Below, piece by piece: positions 1 through 8,604 of a stretch of 64,000 bases of DNA. The position numbers and the translations under genes were made by a program. The stretch is from Komarekiella delphini-convector SJRDD-AB1 (GTDB lineage Bacteria > Cyanobacteriota > Cyanobacteriia > Cyanobacteriales > Nostocaceae), in assembly GCF_014831675.1 (NCBI RefSeq), contig NZ_VJXY01000039.1, forward strand, positions 1 to 64,000. Reading direction: 5' to 3'. Below the pieces are notes generated by a model. It did no database searches and was not told the origin of the DNA. It saw only the letters and a program-made list of their open reading frames with translations. Each line of letters opens with the position of its first letter. Within the stretch, counting starts at the first letter, position 1.

Positions 1-127
1 TCCGGCTTTACCAACATGCTGTTGTCCCTTTTGTCTTTCGACTCCAGGTAAGTTGGTTGACTTAAAGACATTCTTCTTAGTCTTTTCCAACTTAGTTGGG
101 GATACCGCGTTAACTGTCACGGCGCAC
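1..127 (-). mobile_element. Group II intron, 5' end (inner intron of a nested pair), runs off the window
   Basis: Read on the minus strand, the maturase frame of the surrounding intron is intact up to DADIAKC and then meets GTGCGCCGTGACAGTTAAC at 127. That is a typical group II intron 5' boundary (GUGYG consensus). The residues expected next in this maturase family (FDRI...) are absent. This is therefore the start of a second group II intron inserted in the reverse-transcriptase ORF of the first. Only about 127 nt of its domain I is inside the window, and its own maturase, if any, lies to the left. The boundary rests on the frame break plus the GUGCG motif; the 3' end is not visible. Confidence 0.7.
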
Positions 128-814
128 ACATTTTGCAATGTCGGCATCCAACACATATTTAGACCCTTGCTTAATTGCGTTGAATATTGCTCCTATTGCA
201 TCGTGACATGAGCGTCCTGGTCTAAAGCCGTAACTGTTTGGCTCAAAATGCGCTTCCCATTCTGGCTCTAGTGCAGATTTTACTAATGCTTGTACAGCAC
301 GGTCTGTGATTACAGGTATTCCCAAGGGTCGCTTTTCTTTCCCATGAGGTTTAGGAATCCATACCCTTCTGGTTGGTTTTGCTTTCTGGGATAGTTTCAG
401 GTTTTGAACAAGTTTTGACCTTTGTTTTGGGTTTAATGATTTAACACCGTCTACTCCGGCTGTTTTCTTGCCTGAATTTTCCTGTGTCACTCGCCGAACT
501 GCAATACATTTTGCACCCCAGGATTTCATCAATAGTCGTTGGAGTTTGTGGACTGTTTTGACATCACCACGACTTGAGGCTTGGTAAATCCGTTTTTGCA
601 ACTTAAACAATTTCCTTTCTAACTTTCGCCAGGGGATTTTGTTCCATTCATGCGTAGTCTTTAACTCGCTCATAGCTTTTGCATTGCTACTTATAGCTTT
701 ACCTTCCAAATCATCGTGCCTACGTTTGCTTATCCTTTGGCTTTCCCAAAGGCTTTTGCTTTTTAGGCAATCCTTCCCGTTCCGTAGCATCCACTTAGTA
801 GTTGCTTGTAGCAT
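128..814 (-). pseudogene. ltrA: Group II intron reverse transcriptase/maturase, N-terminal part, interrupted
   Basis: The translation matches the N-terminal portion of group II intron-encoded proteins. There is a basic N-terminal region (WRKLERKLFKLQKRIYQA near residues 61-78), AGVDGV (RT-0/1), WIPKPHGKEKRPLGIP, and FRPGRSCHDAI (RT-3). The frame is lost at DADIAKC, just before the expected FDRI and the catalytic YADD motif, because a second intron has inserted there. The usual full length is about 550-600 residues, so roughly the first 230 are present. The true start may be the internal ATG at 673 (MSELKTTHEWNK), which resembles the usual N-terminus. It would regain function only if the inner intron splices. 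Confidence 0.8.
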
Positions 815-1277
815 CGACCATTTCTACAAGAGCATACGTTCGGGTTACTTCGTTCCTGGTTTTCCGTTTGATGCTGATTTTAGAGTCCCTCTTTCCACCG
901 GGTTTATTATGGGTGCTTACTAGGTCAATCCCAAAGTTGCCTCGCCATTTTGACAAAAATTTGTCAATTATCCTTTCCCTTTTTGGGCAAGCCAATAATC
1001 CACGTAGGCTTGTTAACTATTACGATGGTTCTATCAAGGGTTCGTTTTCTACTCATTACCAGCTATGCTCGACGGGGTTCTCAATTGGATTTTAAGTTAC
1101 CGCCTTTTATCCCTGCTTTACGGATTGATGACTAGTCGCTACCGTAAGGGATATGCTGTCACTACTGCACCTGTAGGATGGGAATTTCACCCATACAGAA
1201 ATCCAAGTTGTCTAAGTTAATTCACCTAGCTAACCTTAAGAGAGTATTTCTACTCATTTGGGTTAAACGAATCGCAC
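128..1277 (-). mobile_element. Group II intron, 5' part (outer intron), antisense in a DUF4351-type gene
   Basis: The minus strand begins with GTGCGATTCGTTTAACCC at 1277, a canonical group II intron 5' end. About 460 nt of non-coding ribozyme sequence follow, and then a maturase ORF from about 814 downward. Domain V/VI and the 3' splice site are not in view because the element is interrupted at 127 and leaves the window. The right flank is the interrupted reading frame of a DUF4351-type protein on the plus strand. The intron is thus antisense to that host gene and could not be spliced from its mRNA. The call rests on the boundary motif, the ORF identity and the break in the flanking gene. Confidence 0.75.
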
Positions 1278-1290
1278 TAGAAATTTAATT

Positions 1291-1527
1291 ATGCGACTAG
1301 AACCACTTTATCAACAAGACAAAGAACAAGCAAAACTTGAAGGACAACTAGAAGGAATCAAGCAAGGGGAACGCCTTGTTGTTGAAAACTTACTACAAGT
1401 TCGTTTTGGTTCATTAGACAACGAGCTTCAAGCAATTATTGAACCATTATTAGCTTTACCACCAGTAGAATTTACCCCATTACTCATGCAGTTATCACGG
1501 GAAGAATTAATTACTAGATTTGGCTGA
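1291..1527 (+). pseudogene. C-terminal remnant of a DUF4351 / Rpn-type nuclease-transposase protein
   Basis: The 78-residue C-terminal piece carries an acidic/basic coiled segment (QQDKEQAKLEGQLEG), then RFGSLDNELQAIIEPL and LSREELITRF. It resembles the tail of the many cyanobacterial DUF4351-containing PD-(D/E)XK proteins. The frame is open upstream of the ATG (R-N-L-I-M) up to the intron boundary at 1277-1278, so the gene was broken by the antisense group II intron rather than starting here. The N-terminal nuclease domain would be on the far side of the intron, outside the window. No function is expected for this fragment alone. Confidence 0.65.
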
Positions 1528-1539
1528 ATTTCTTAATAC

Positions 1540-1572
1540 AGTAAACAGGGAACAGTAAACAGTAAACAGTGA
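1540..1572. repeat. Short tandem repeat (CAGTAAA-type heptamer)
   Basis: The stretch between the DUF4351 remnant and the GH31 gene consists of near-perfect 7-bp units (CAGTAAA/CAGGGAA). This is the kind of short tandemly repeated heptamer typical of Nostoc-type intergenic DNA. No gene is present. Confidence 0.6.
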
Positions 1573-1613
1573 TTAGAAAAAAAGTGATAACTGTTAAATG
1601 ATTTTCTGTCCTA

Positions 1614-3938
1614 TTAGCTTTGCCGACTAGGTGAGAAATTGAGTAGATTTTGAGCTTTGAGAGCATTCAAGACTAATTCAGGTGCTTTAGATCCCTGCCG
1701 ATAAAATACAGCAGGTTGTCCGAGTGGAGCGGGTACATTTTGCTGTGTACCTGTTGTCAAGCTGCCGTAGGTTTTACCACTCCACAAATGAACCCACTCG
1801 CCAGCTGGAAAATATACGTTTGTGCTGTTTTTATCTGGCTTCAGCACTGGTGCTACTAAAAAGTCACTACCCAGCAAAAACTGATCTTCTAGTTTGTAAA
1901 CATTAGAATCATTAGGGTAATGAAGAACAAGATGCCGAACAAGAGGATATCCTTTCGTAGCTGCTTCTACCATCAACTGCTGGCGATACACAGCTAGTGC
2001 TGCATAGACTTTCGCCCAATAACTGAAAGTTACCAAGGTATCTTTGTCTGTATAAAATTGAACATTTTTATCTGGCTGATTACCTTCGTGTGTGCGGAAT
2101 ACTGGAGTAAAAGCATTCATTTCCATCCAACGATAGAGTAGTTCCCGCGATCGCCTAAATCCGATACCTAGAGCTTCCAGAATTGGGTTAGCAATACTTG
2201 TATACCCACCAATGTCACTATGGTTGATACTGAACCCAGAGATACCACCACTAATTGCCCCTTTGAGAGCACTCGCTATACCATCATTTAGACCCCAAGA
2301 AGTATTCTGATCTCCTAACCACATACCTGTGCTCTGAGATGGAGTTTGCAAAAATCCAGCTCGGTTGAAGAACCAGGCGTCACCTTCACGACCCGCTTCT
2401 TGAATAGCTTCCCGGTTAACTGTTACCCAATCAACAGGGTATTGGTTGTGATAGAGTAGCCCAGCTTCATGAGCATACACTCCATCAAAGGGCGCTGCTT
2501 CCCCAAAGTCAGTCATCCAGAATTTAGCGCCTTTGCCCATCACTTCGTCTTTAAGAATAGTTTTGAACCATTTACGAGCATCTGGGTTAGTCAAATCTAG
2601 CAAGGCCGCAGAGAAGTCAGTACTTTTAATGAGATATGGTTGCTCGGCTTGTTTGACTACAAAACCTTGTTGTATGGCTTCTCTATAGAGATTACGCTGT
2701 GCTTGATTTGGCAGGTGCGGGCGCTCAACTAGGAAGGGGTTGACATATACCCCAACTGAAATTTCTGCTTCTGCTAGGTCACTCACCAACTGCTGCCAAT
2801 CTGGATAAGTGCTTTCATCAAGTTGCCAATTCCACCACAACTGTTTTCCCGCTATTGTGCGGCGTTGACCGACCCAATCCTGAAGCCAAAAACCAGCAAT
2901 GGGAGTGTCGAGGTCGCGCAACTGCGACCACACTTGTCGGACTAACTTTGCACCTCCTTGCATACCCACGATCGCCCCACTATTTAGCCAATCGGGAAGT
3001 GCTGGCATCCGTCCCACATAGTTGGTATAAAGTTCAATAATATCTAGAGGTGTCTCGCCGCAAAGCATTCGCCCCTGCATACAACTCGATGAAACCCGTA
3101 TAGTTGCAATATATGGATCGCGTAAATTGAAAATTGAGGGTTCAGTATTAGTCAGAAATATTGATCGCCCCTTGTTAGTTAAAAAGTAGGGCATGGGGGC
3201 ATAACTTGAAAATCTATTACCAGATACACCTAGTAGGTTGAGAGTTTTCGGGCCGCGATCGCCACGCCCAATCCCTCCCTCCTCACAGACAATCGGTATC
3301 CATTGTCCTTTACAGTCGATGTGGGAAAATTGCTCTCCAAAACCATAAAAGTGTTCGTCTGGAGAAGTTGTAAATTGCAACTGTGTCTGATTGACATTCC
3401 CATCGACAATTTGCACTTGAAAATCAAGTTCTTTTGACCCTACAGTTTGCAATATCAAGACATATTTGGGTTCTTTACTGGCAGTTTTGCGACTTTGAAG
3501 ACGACCAGAAATTACAAGAGTATCGTCCTCTTGCTTGATGCTGTCAACAGTTTGATGGGTAAAATCTGCATGTTTGTGTTCGTCAATTTCTATAGAACCT
3601 CGTTCTTCAATGATATTTAGGCGAACATCACCTCCACTGACAAAGCTAGAACCAGGAGATGTCTGCCATATTGTTTTTGCTTCATTACTTTGATGACTAA
3701 TCCGCAGACTTGGCTGTTTTGTATTGCTACCTTGCCAATCAATTATAAATTCTCCCAATTTAAAGCTTTGACTGGGTACAGAAGTTGAAATATTACCAAG
3801 CGGAATCAACTTCCAACGGCTCAGCTTTTTAAGTGGTTCAGTTAGGAGTCTCAAAAACCGTTTCAGCACCCAACCGCTACAAGCAACGGTGTACTGCGGG
3901 TACGTCACCGAGTACGAAGATTGCCAAGGAGTTTTCAT
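1614..3938 (-). CDS. Glycoside hydrolase family 31, sulfoquinovosidase (YihQ)-like
   Basis: This is a 774-residue GH31 alpha-glycosidase. An N-terminal beta-sandwich region (to about 310) precedes the (beta/alpha)8 domain. The nucleophile motif WMTDFGE places Asp477, and LGDQNTSW places the acid/base Asp543. HSDIGGYTS and RTHEGNQP follow, and a C-terminal beta domain ends with PLGQPAVFYR. The block around GFWLQDWVGQRR and KQLWWNW closely resembles E. coli YihQ, which hydrolyses sulfoquinovosides from sulfolipid, more than maltase-type GH31 enzymes. A sulfolipid-glycoside substrate is therefore plausible but not proven. No signal peptide is evident. The gene stands alone, opposite in direction to its neighbours, and the natural-product cluster is some 10 kb away. 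Confidence 0.82.
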   Translation of the reverse strand: MKTPWQSSYSVTYPQYTVACSGWVLKRFLRLLTEPLKKLSRWKLIPLGNISTSVPSQSFKLGEFIIDWQGSNTKQPSLRISHQSNEAKTIWQTSPGSSFVSGGDVRLNIIEERGSIEIDEHKHADFTHQTVDSIKQEDDTLVISGRLQSRKTASKEPKYVLILQTVGSKELDFQVQIVDGNVNQTQLQFTTSPDEHFYGFGEQFSHIDCKGQWIPIVCEEGGIGRGDRGPKTLNLLGVSGNRFSSYAPMPYFLTNKGRSIFLTNTEPSIFNLRDPYIATIRVSSSCMQGRMLCGETPLDIIELYTNYVGRMPALPDWLNSGAIVGMQGGAKLVRQVWSQLRDLDTPIAGFWLQDWVGQRRTIAGKQLWWNWQLDESTYPDWQQLVSDLAEAEISVGVYVNPFLVERPHLPNQAQRNLYREAIQQGFVVKQAEQPYLIKSTDFSAALLDLTNPDARKWFKTILKDEVMGKGAKFWMTDFGEAAPFDGVYAHEAGLLYHNQYPVDWVTVNREAIQEAGREGDAWFFNRAGFLQTPSQSTGMWLGDQNTSWGLNDGIASALKGAISGGISGFSINHSDIGGYTSIANPILEALGIGFRRSRELLYRWMEMNAFTPVFRTHEGNQPDKNVQFYTDKDTLVTFSYWAKVYAALAVYRQQLMVEAATKGYPLVRHLVLHYPNDSNVYKLEDQFLLGSDFLVAPVLKPDKNSTNVYFPAGEWVHLWSGKTYGSLTTGTQQNVPAPLGQPAVFYRQGSKAPELVLNALKAQNLLNFSPSRQS

Positions 3939-3997
3939 TAATTTTGGAAAATAAAACTAAATTTTATTTGATATTACCAACCTGTGCCAACAGTTGT

Positions 3998-4121
3998 AGG
4001 ATTTACGCAATAACTCTCTAAAACTCTTATTCCTTCTCTACGAGACGCTCAGCGTAGCTTGCTGCTTTGCAGGAGTATGCGACCTCAGCGGTTAATTTTT
4101 TCATAATTTTGCGTAAGTTCT
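3998..4121. repeat. MITE-like element with 13-bp terminal inverted repeats
   Basis: AGGATTTACGCAA at 3998-4010 is mirrored by TTGCGTAAGTTCT at 4109-4121, giving imperfect 13-bp terminal inverted repeats around 124 bp without an ORF. The interior carries a second dispersed repeat (TCTCTACGAGACGCT...) that recurs near 5200-5250 and inside the Rieske gene near 45960. A solitary similar end (AGGACTTACGCAA) occurs at 21591. The rest of the gene-free stretch 3939-4499 shows only AT-rich sequence and a CCCCATGCCCCAT tract near 4210. Confidence 0.55.
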
Positions 4122-4499
4122 GAGTTGAATGCAGATTTAGCTGGGCTGTCAAAATTACTAAATAACTTTGAAAGACTCGAAGCAAAAAACAGCGATCGCT
4201 TCAGTAATTTATCCCCATGCCCCATACCCCAATAGCGACATGATTCCTGACAATCCTGAATGTGTCAAAAATGCTAAAACTTCTCTGTTTGCCATCTCTT
4301 TGGATGGATTTTGTCTGAAACAATCCTGAATATCATGAATGGAAGCTTTTAGATCCTTAAGATAATCTCATTTGGGAAGATGCATATCCAGAAACTTGAA
4401 AGCTAGAAACAAAAAGCATTTTGATAGCTAATGCGACTCATCGCATCTGCGCGATCGTGGCTCTAAAAATTCCTTAGCATACAAAAAACCTTTTTTGGC

Positions 4500-4913
4500 A
4501 TGGTGAACCCTTTTATGCCTAAATATTGTCGCGACCAAGCCAGAGATGAACTTTGGTTAATGATGGGAGGTGGAGCAACAGCAGGATTTATTGGTGGGGT
4601 TCCTGCGATCGGCGTCTTAACCTTTCATACTAGTTTAGCTGGTGTACAGGCAGCTGTAGTAACTCGAATTGCTCAAGTCTATGATCTGAATTCAATACCT
4701 GCTGGTGGTGCAGGAGCAATAGCCGCAGCAATCACGGCAATGGGCGGAGGACAATTACTTTTCAGGATAGGTGGTACGATAGCAGGATTTTTTCCTGGCA
4801 TTGGCCAAGTTGTTCAACCTGCAATTGGAGCTGTTGCAGTTAAGGCATTAGGCGAAGTTGCTATTGCTTACTTTGAAAATATGTATCCTAACAAAATTTA
4901 CAATCAAGGCTAG
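4500..4913 (+). CDS. Small glycine/alanine-rich membrane protein, function unknown
   Basis: The 137-residue protein has long apolar stretches rich in Gly and Ala: GGGATAGFIGGVPAIGVLTF near 23-42, GGAGAIAAAITAMGGGQLLF near 71-90, and GGTIAGFFPGIGQVV near 92-106. These suggest two or three membrane-inserting helical hairpins. The pattern is reminiscent of the hydrophobic domains of DUF697/YcjF-type proteins, but no motif fixes a family. The N-terminus (KYCRDQARDELW) is polar and cytoplasmic-looking. The ATG at 4500 is the only reasonable start, and no strong Shine-Dalgarno is seen. It is flanked by repeats on both sides with no operon partner, and resembles the small membrane protein at 8605-9000 in style. 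Confidence 0.55.
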   Translation: MVNPFMPKYCRDQARDELWLMMGGGATAGFIGGVPAIGVLTFHTSLAGVQAAVVTRIAQVYDLNSIPAGGAGAIAAAITAMGGGQLLFRIGGTIAGFFPGIGQVVQPAIGAVAVKALGEVAIAYFENMYPNKIYNQG

Positions 4914-4940
4914 AATTGACCATACTTCAGTGCTAAAGCC

Positions 4941-5106
4941 CTAGTAGTTCACCAACCCAATTTTGCCGTGTAGGCAAAGCAGGGGGAGAGGTGCAGCAGG
5001 GGGAGCAGGGGGAGAAAGAATTCTTTTTCAATAATGCTTTTTCTCCCCCAGCCTCTCCAGCTTCCTCAGCCTATCACCATGCAAAGTTTCCTTGGCAGAC
5101 TACTAG
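4941..5106 (+). repeat. Dispersed repeat bounded by CTAGTAGT/ACTACTAG, intergenic copy
   Basis: This 166-bp element begins CTAGTAGTTCACCAACCCAA and ends CTTGGCAGACTACTAG, so its tips form an 8-bp inverted repeat. The interior is low complexity (GGGGGAGCA units, then CTCCCCC). A second, 138-bp copy in reverse orientation lies inside the lectin gene at 22564-22701 with matching ends and a shorter interior. It has no ORF and appears to be a non-autonomous mobile repeat. Confidence 0.7.
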
Positions 5107-5194
5107 TCACATAGGTTAGGGGAGTATTGAATGCAAAACAGCAATGAGTAACTAGCACAAGCGCGAGAAATTGGAGCAAAGCACAAAGTCCGAA

Positions 5195-5312
5195 CTGTAC
5201 CCATACGGAGAAGCAAGCTAGCAAGAGCGTCTCGTAGAGAAGAGAAGGCTTTACGCTGCGCTATCCTTTGGTGTTGGCCTTGGCGTAGCCTCTGTCTACG
5301 ACACGTGGGCTA
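5195..5312. repeat. Dispersed repeat patch (GCGTCTCGTAGAGAAG family)
   Basis: The stretch GCAAGAGCGTCTCGTAGAGAAGAGAAGG and the following GGCGTAGCCTCTGTCTACGACACG belong to short palindromic dispersed sequences that recur here at about 4035-4080 and 45955-45990. No coding potential is visible. The remaining gene-free sequence to 5505 is unremarkable. Confidence 0.45.
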
Positions 5313-5505
5313 AACCATAGCTATCCGCGCTTCAGCATTCCTCACTCAACACTTATGTACTTGGTACATGCCCAGTCTTAAACTTCTCATAAAAGCTGAA
5401 AACAGAAGGGTCAAAAACGTCAACATATTTGTTGCAAAAGGATCTTAGCAGTCTTAAGTCTTATTATGAGTAAAGTCTAGCTTAACTGTAAAGAAGTTAC
5501 AGTTA

Positions 5506-5744
5506 GTCATTATTATTTATTAACTGCTTTAAATATTTTAATTATTTGCTTAAGTGTCTTAACTGTCTTAACTATTTATCTAATTATTTGCTTAAGTGTC
5601 TTAAGTGTCTTAACTGTCCACTTGATTATTTACTTAAATGTCTTAAATGTCTTAAATGTCCACTTGATTATTTACTTATATTGTCTTACCTGCTATTGCA
5701 TTTTCTTGATAAAGCTGAGATTATTTGAAAGCTTAGATTAATCA
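5506..5744 (+). repeat. Iteron-bearing upstream repeat, copy A (duplicated far away in inverse orientation)
   Basis: From GTCATTATTATTTATTAACT through three units of about 42 bp, built from TTAA(G/A/C)TGTC nonamers plus an AT-rich spacer, to TTGCATTTTCTTGATAAAGCTGAGATTATTTG, this block is matched at high identity by the reverse complement of 57715-57944. Weaker homology continues rightward: AAGTAAGTTTATTTAATC near 5760 and AACAAGAGTAAA at 6052. The whole 550-bp leader of the patatin gene thus resembles the leader of the large NRPS. The iteron pattern could bind a regulator, but that is inference. Confidence 0.75.
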
Positions 5745-6296
5745 TGTTACTTTAAAAAAGTAAGTTTATTTAATCGAAATAGTTCATTTTTTAGTTTGAC
5801 GGAGCCATTTTTCATTATAATCTGCTATGAAGTTATCTTCAATAAATTCATGGAATAATAAGTGAGTATTTCTTATTTGATTAATATTGAACGTAAAAAT
5901 TCAAATTAAATTTGAGATTGAGTTGATAATTGATTTTTTGCGATAAATTAAATAAATTTGTACATTTGAAAATTGTTAGGTACTTAATAAACTTAAGCTC
6001 TCAAATTAATATATTAACTAATGATAATTGTCATAACAAAAGTTTTATTATAACAAGAGTAAAGGGTTTGTCTGGCTGCTAAAATTTGATTTAAAATTAT
6101 AATCAAAGATTTAATTTAATCAAGGGAAAATTACCATAGTGTTAAAATTACAGTAATTTATTATGATTTGCCAACCTTTCTTCTCAATAAATTAAAAGTA
6201 GGATAAATAAGTTAGTCTACTATAAAAATTTCTCAGAAATATTTAAAGTTGTTAATTATAAATTACAAATTATCTTAATTTGGAGAATAGAATGTT

Positions 6297-8408
6297 GTGA
6301 CAAAGGTATATAGCCAATCAGTTTTGACATTTGATGGTCAGGATGATTACATAGATTTTGGCAAGAATGATTTTGGTGGTGTTTTTGCAGAGGGGAGTTC
6401 AGCTTTTACGATTTCAGGATGGATTAACCCTCATGAACTAACAAATAAAGCCAGTACTTATGGGACGCGCAATGTTTTTTTTGCCCGTTCTTCAGATAGA
6501 TACAGTGATAATTTTGAGTTTGGCATCAGTGAAGAAGGGAACTTAGATATATACATTGATGAGAAAGTTAACAAGATTATCAAAACCTTTGGCAATAGAG
6601 AATTAACTGTCGGGCAATGGCACTTCTTTGCGATTGTTTTTAATCGAGGTCAACTGACTATATATCTTGACGAGCATGAGTATACTGGCTCTTTTACAGG
6701 TGACTCCTTAAACAAAGCAACTAGTCCTGTAACTCTTGGCGCAACTTTACACAACAACATATATTTCACAGGACAATTAGCCAATATTAGCGTCTGGAAT
6801 TACCCTTGTCCCCAGGCGGAAATTCAAACGCATCGCGCTCAGCCTCTAGTCGGGAATGAACAAGGATTAATAGCTTACTGGACATTAAACGAAGGACAAG
6901 GAGCAATTATCCAAGACCAGACTATCCAAGCCCATAATGGAACCTTGCATGGCAATCCCAGTTGGGATTTAGCACAACTTCCATTTACTACGATACGCGA
7001 AGCGTCAAGCCTCCAGCTTATTGCCCAATCATCCAGTGAGGGCGACAAACAAGACCAGATAATAAGCAGTTCCGAAGAGGGAAACCCTCCACAAGAGACT
7101 GCGGTTCTGGCGGAGGATTCCCCAACCCAGGCGACCACTGTTTTAACGTTAGTGACAGAGGAGCGTCAGCCAAAAGGAAAAAAAGGCACAAGGATAAACA
7201 GCGAAAAATCTACTAACATCCAAACCTCTCAGCCAACCCAGGCAGGGAAAGCCAAAATAGCCCAAACTAAGCAACGCGAAGTTCCAGACAATAGCCAACA
7301 GCAACAACAATCAGAATTAATTCAGGAGCGATCAAAAAAAACTATGAATACCACAGCCAATCCCAAATATAAAATACTTTCCATTGATGGAGGCGGTATT
7401 CGGGGCATTATCCCGGCACTGATACTAGCAGAAATTGAAAAGCGCACACTAAAGCCGATTTCGAGTTTGTTCGATTTAATTGCTGGTACCTCAACCGGAG
7501 GAATTCTTGCACTTGGACTAACTAAACCCCATTTAGATTTAAATGTATCTGATGGCTCACCGATTGCTGAGTACACTGCTGAGGAACTCGCCCAGCTATA
7601 TGTTGAGTATGGGGCTGAGATCTTTTACGAGCCATTCTTAGAACACATGCTTGGCCCTCTAGAAGATATGTTTGCTCAGCCAAAATATGCTTCTGACGGA
7701 AGAGAGGAAATTATCAGAAAATATTTTGGTAATGCCCCTCTTGAAAAGAATCTCAAAGAAGTTTTCGTGACTAGCTACGATATAGAGCAGAGAATTCCCA
7801 TATTCTTTACAAACAAAATTGAAAAACAGCAGACAGAATCTAAAAAGTTTCGCAAGTTAAGCGTAGGCTTTACGCTCACAGATGCGGCAATGGCAACTAG
7901 TGCGACTCCGACTTATTTCCCTCCCTATCGCGTTGCTACTTCTCATAACCCCAACGGCTTCTATACTTTAGTCGATGGAGGGTTGATAGCTAATAATCCA
8001 GCTAATTTGGCGATTATGGAAGCGAAAATTAGTAAACAAGAAAAAAGACCAGTCCTACATACAGATGATATATTGGTCGTTTCCTTGGGTACGGGTTCCC
8101 TTACGAGTGTCTACACTTATAACGAAGTCAAAAATTGGGGACTGTTGCAATGGGGAAGACCGCTTTTAAATATTGTGATGGACGGCGGTAGTGAAGTCGT
8201 AGCCGGAGAGTTAGAACGATTATTTGAGCCTGGTGACAAAGAAATTAAAGGTTCTTATTATCGGTTTCAAACATTCTTAACGGGTGATTTGGAAGCAATA
8301 GATAATGTCAAGTCGGAAAATATCCGTCATTTAAAAGCTTTAGCTCATCGACTGATTACAGAAAGAAGTCAACAAATCGATGAGTTGTGTAGTATTTTGT
8401 CCAACTAA
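6297..8408 (+). CDS. LamG/concanavalin-like lectin domain fused to patatin-like phospholipase
   Basis: This 703-residue protein has two domains. Residues 1-215 form a LamG-type jelly roll (LTFDGQDDYIDFG, ISGWINP, WHFFAIVF, GLIAYWTLNEGQG). A Gln/Ser-rich linker spans about 230-350. The patatin domain runs from about 356 and has the oxyanion loop DGGGIRG, the nucleophile elbow GTSTG (Ser399) and LVDGG (Asp560), the catalytic dyad of lipid acyl hydrolases. It should cleave membrane or glycolipid acyl esters, with the N-terminal domain as a binding module. It starts at GTG 6297, preceded by GGAGA at 10 nt; the nearby ATG at 6292 is closed immediately by TGA. There is no signal peptide. An internal ATG (NTTANP, residue 350) could yield a patatin-only form. 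Its leader is homologous to that of the large NRPS. Confidence 0.88.
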   Translation: MTKVYSQSVLTFDGQDDYIDFGKNDFGGVFAEGSSAFTISGWINPHELTNKASTYGTRNVFFARSSDRYSDNFEFGISEEGNLDIYIDEKVNKIIKTFGNRELTVGQWHFFAIVFNRGQLTIYLDEHEYTGSFTGDSLNKATSPVTLGATLHNNIYFTGQLANISVWNYPCPQAEIQTHRAQPLVGNEQGLIAYWTLNEGQGAIIQDQTIQAHNGTLHGNPSWDLAQLPFTTIREASSLQLIAQSSSEGDKQDQIISSSEEGNPPQETAVLAEDSPTQATTVLTLVTEERQPKGKKGTRINSEKSTNIQTSQPTQAGKAKIAQTKQREVPDNSQQQQQSELIQERSKKTMNTTANPKYKILSIDGGGIRGIIPALILAEIEKRTLKPISSLFDLIAGTSTGGILALGLTKPHLDLNVSDGSPIAEYTAEELAQLYVEYGAEIFYEPFLEHMLGPLEDMFAQPKYASDGREEIIRKYFGNAPLEKNLKEVFVTSYDIEQRIPIFFTNKIEKQQTESKKFRKLSVGFTLTDAAMATSATPTYFPPYRVATSHNPNGFYTLVDGGLIANNPANLAIMEAKISKQEKRPVLHTDDILVVSLGTGSLTSVYTYNEVKNWGLLQWGRPLLNIVMDGGSEVVAGELERLFEPGDKEIKGSYYRFQTFLTGDLEAIDNVKSENIRHLKALAHRLITERSQQIDELCSILSN

Positions 8409-8604
8409 GTTTTACAACAGGACGCAGTGTTGATCGAACTGGCCAAAACTATTTGGCCTGTCCAAGAACAGTGATTATCTCAGCTGCAAAATGAAAAATT
8501 AGTCACCATCTCGATTAAGCACTAAGCTATCAAATAAGGGTGAATAGATACTAGTACCCTTAATAAAGATTTAACCAAGAATATGAGGATTGTAGGTAAT
8601 TACC

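Noticed and set aside
795-1095. Several short frames on both strands between 795 and 1135
   Set aside because: They fall in the non-coding ribozyme region of the outer group II intron.
5540-5690. Possible CRISPR array
   Set aside because: Units are contiguous and nearly uniform without unique spacers, and no cas genes are present.
5546-5728. Plus-strand frame rich in repeated LKCLNCL units
   Set aside because: It is a translation of the tandem TTAAxTGTC iterons, not a protein; the inverted distant copy does not preserve the frame.
8441-8475. GGCCAAA/TTTGGCC hairpin after the patatin gene as terminator
   Set aside because: No T-run follows and the next gene is on the same strand close by.
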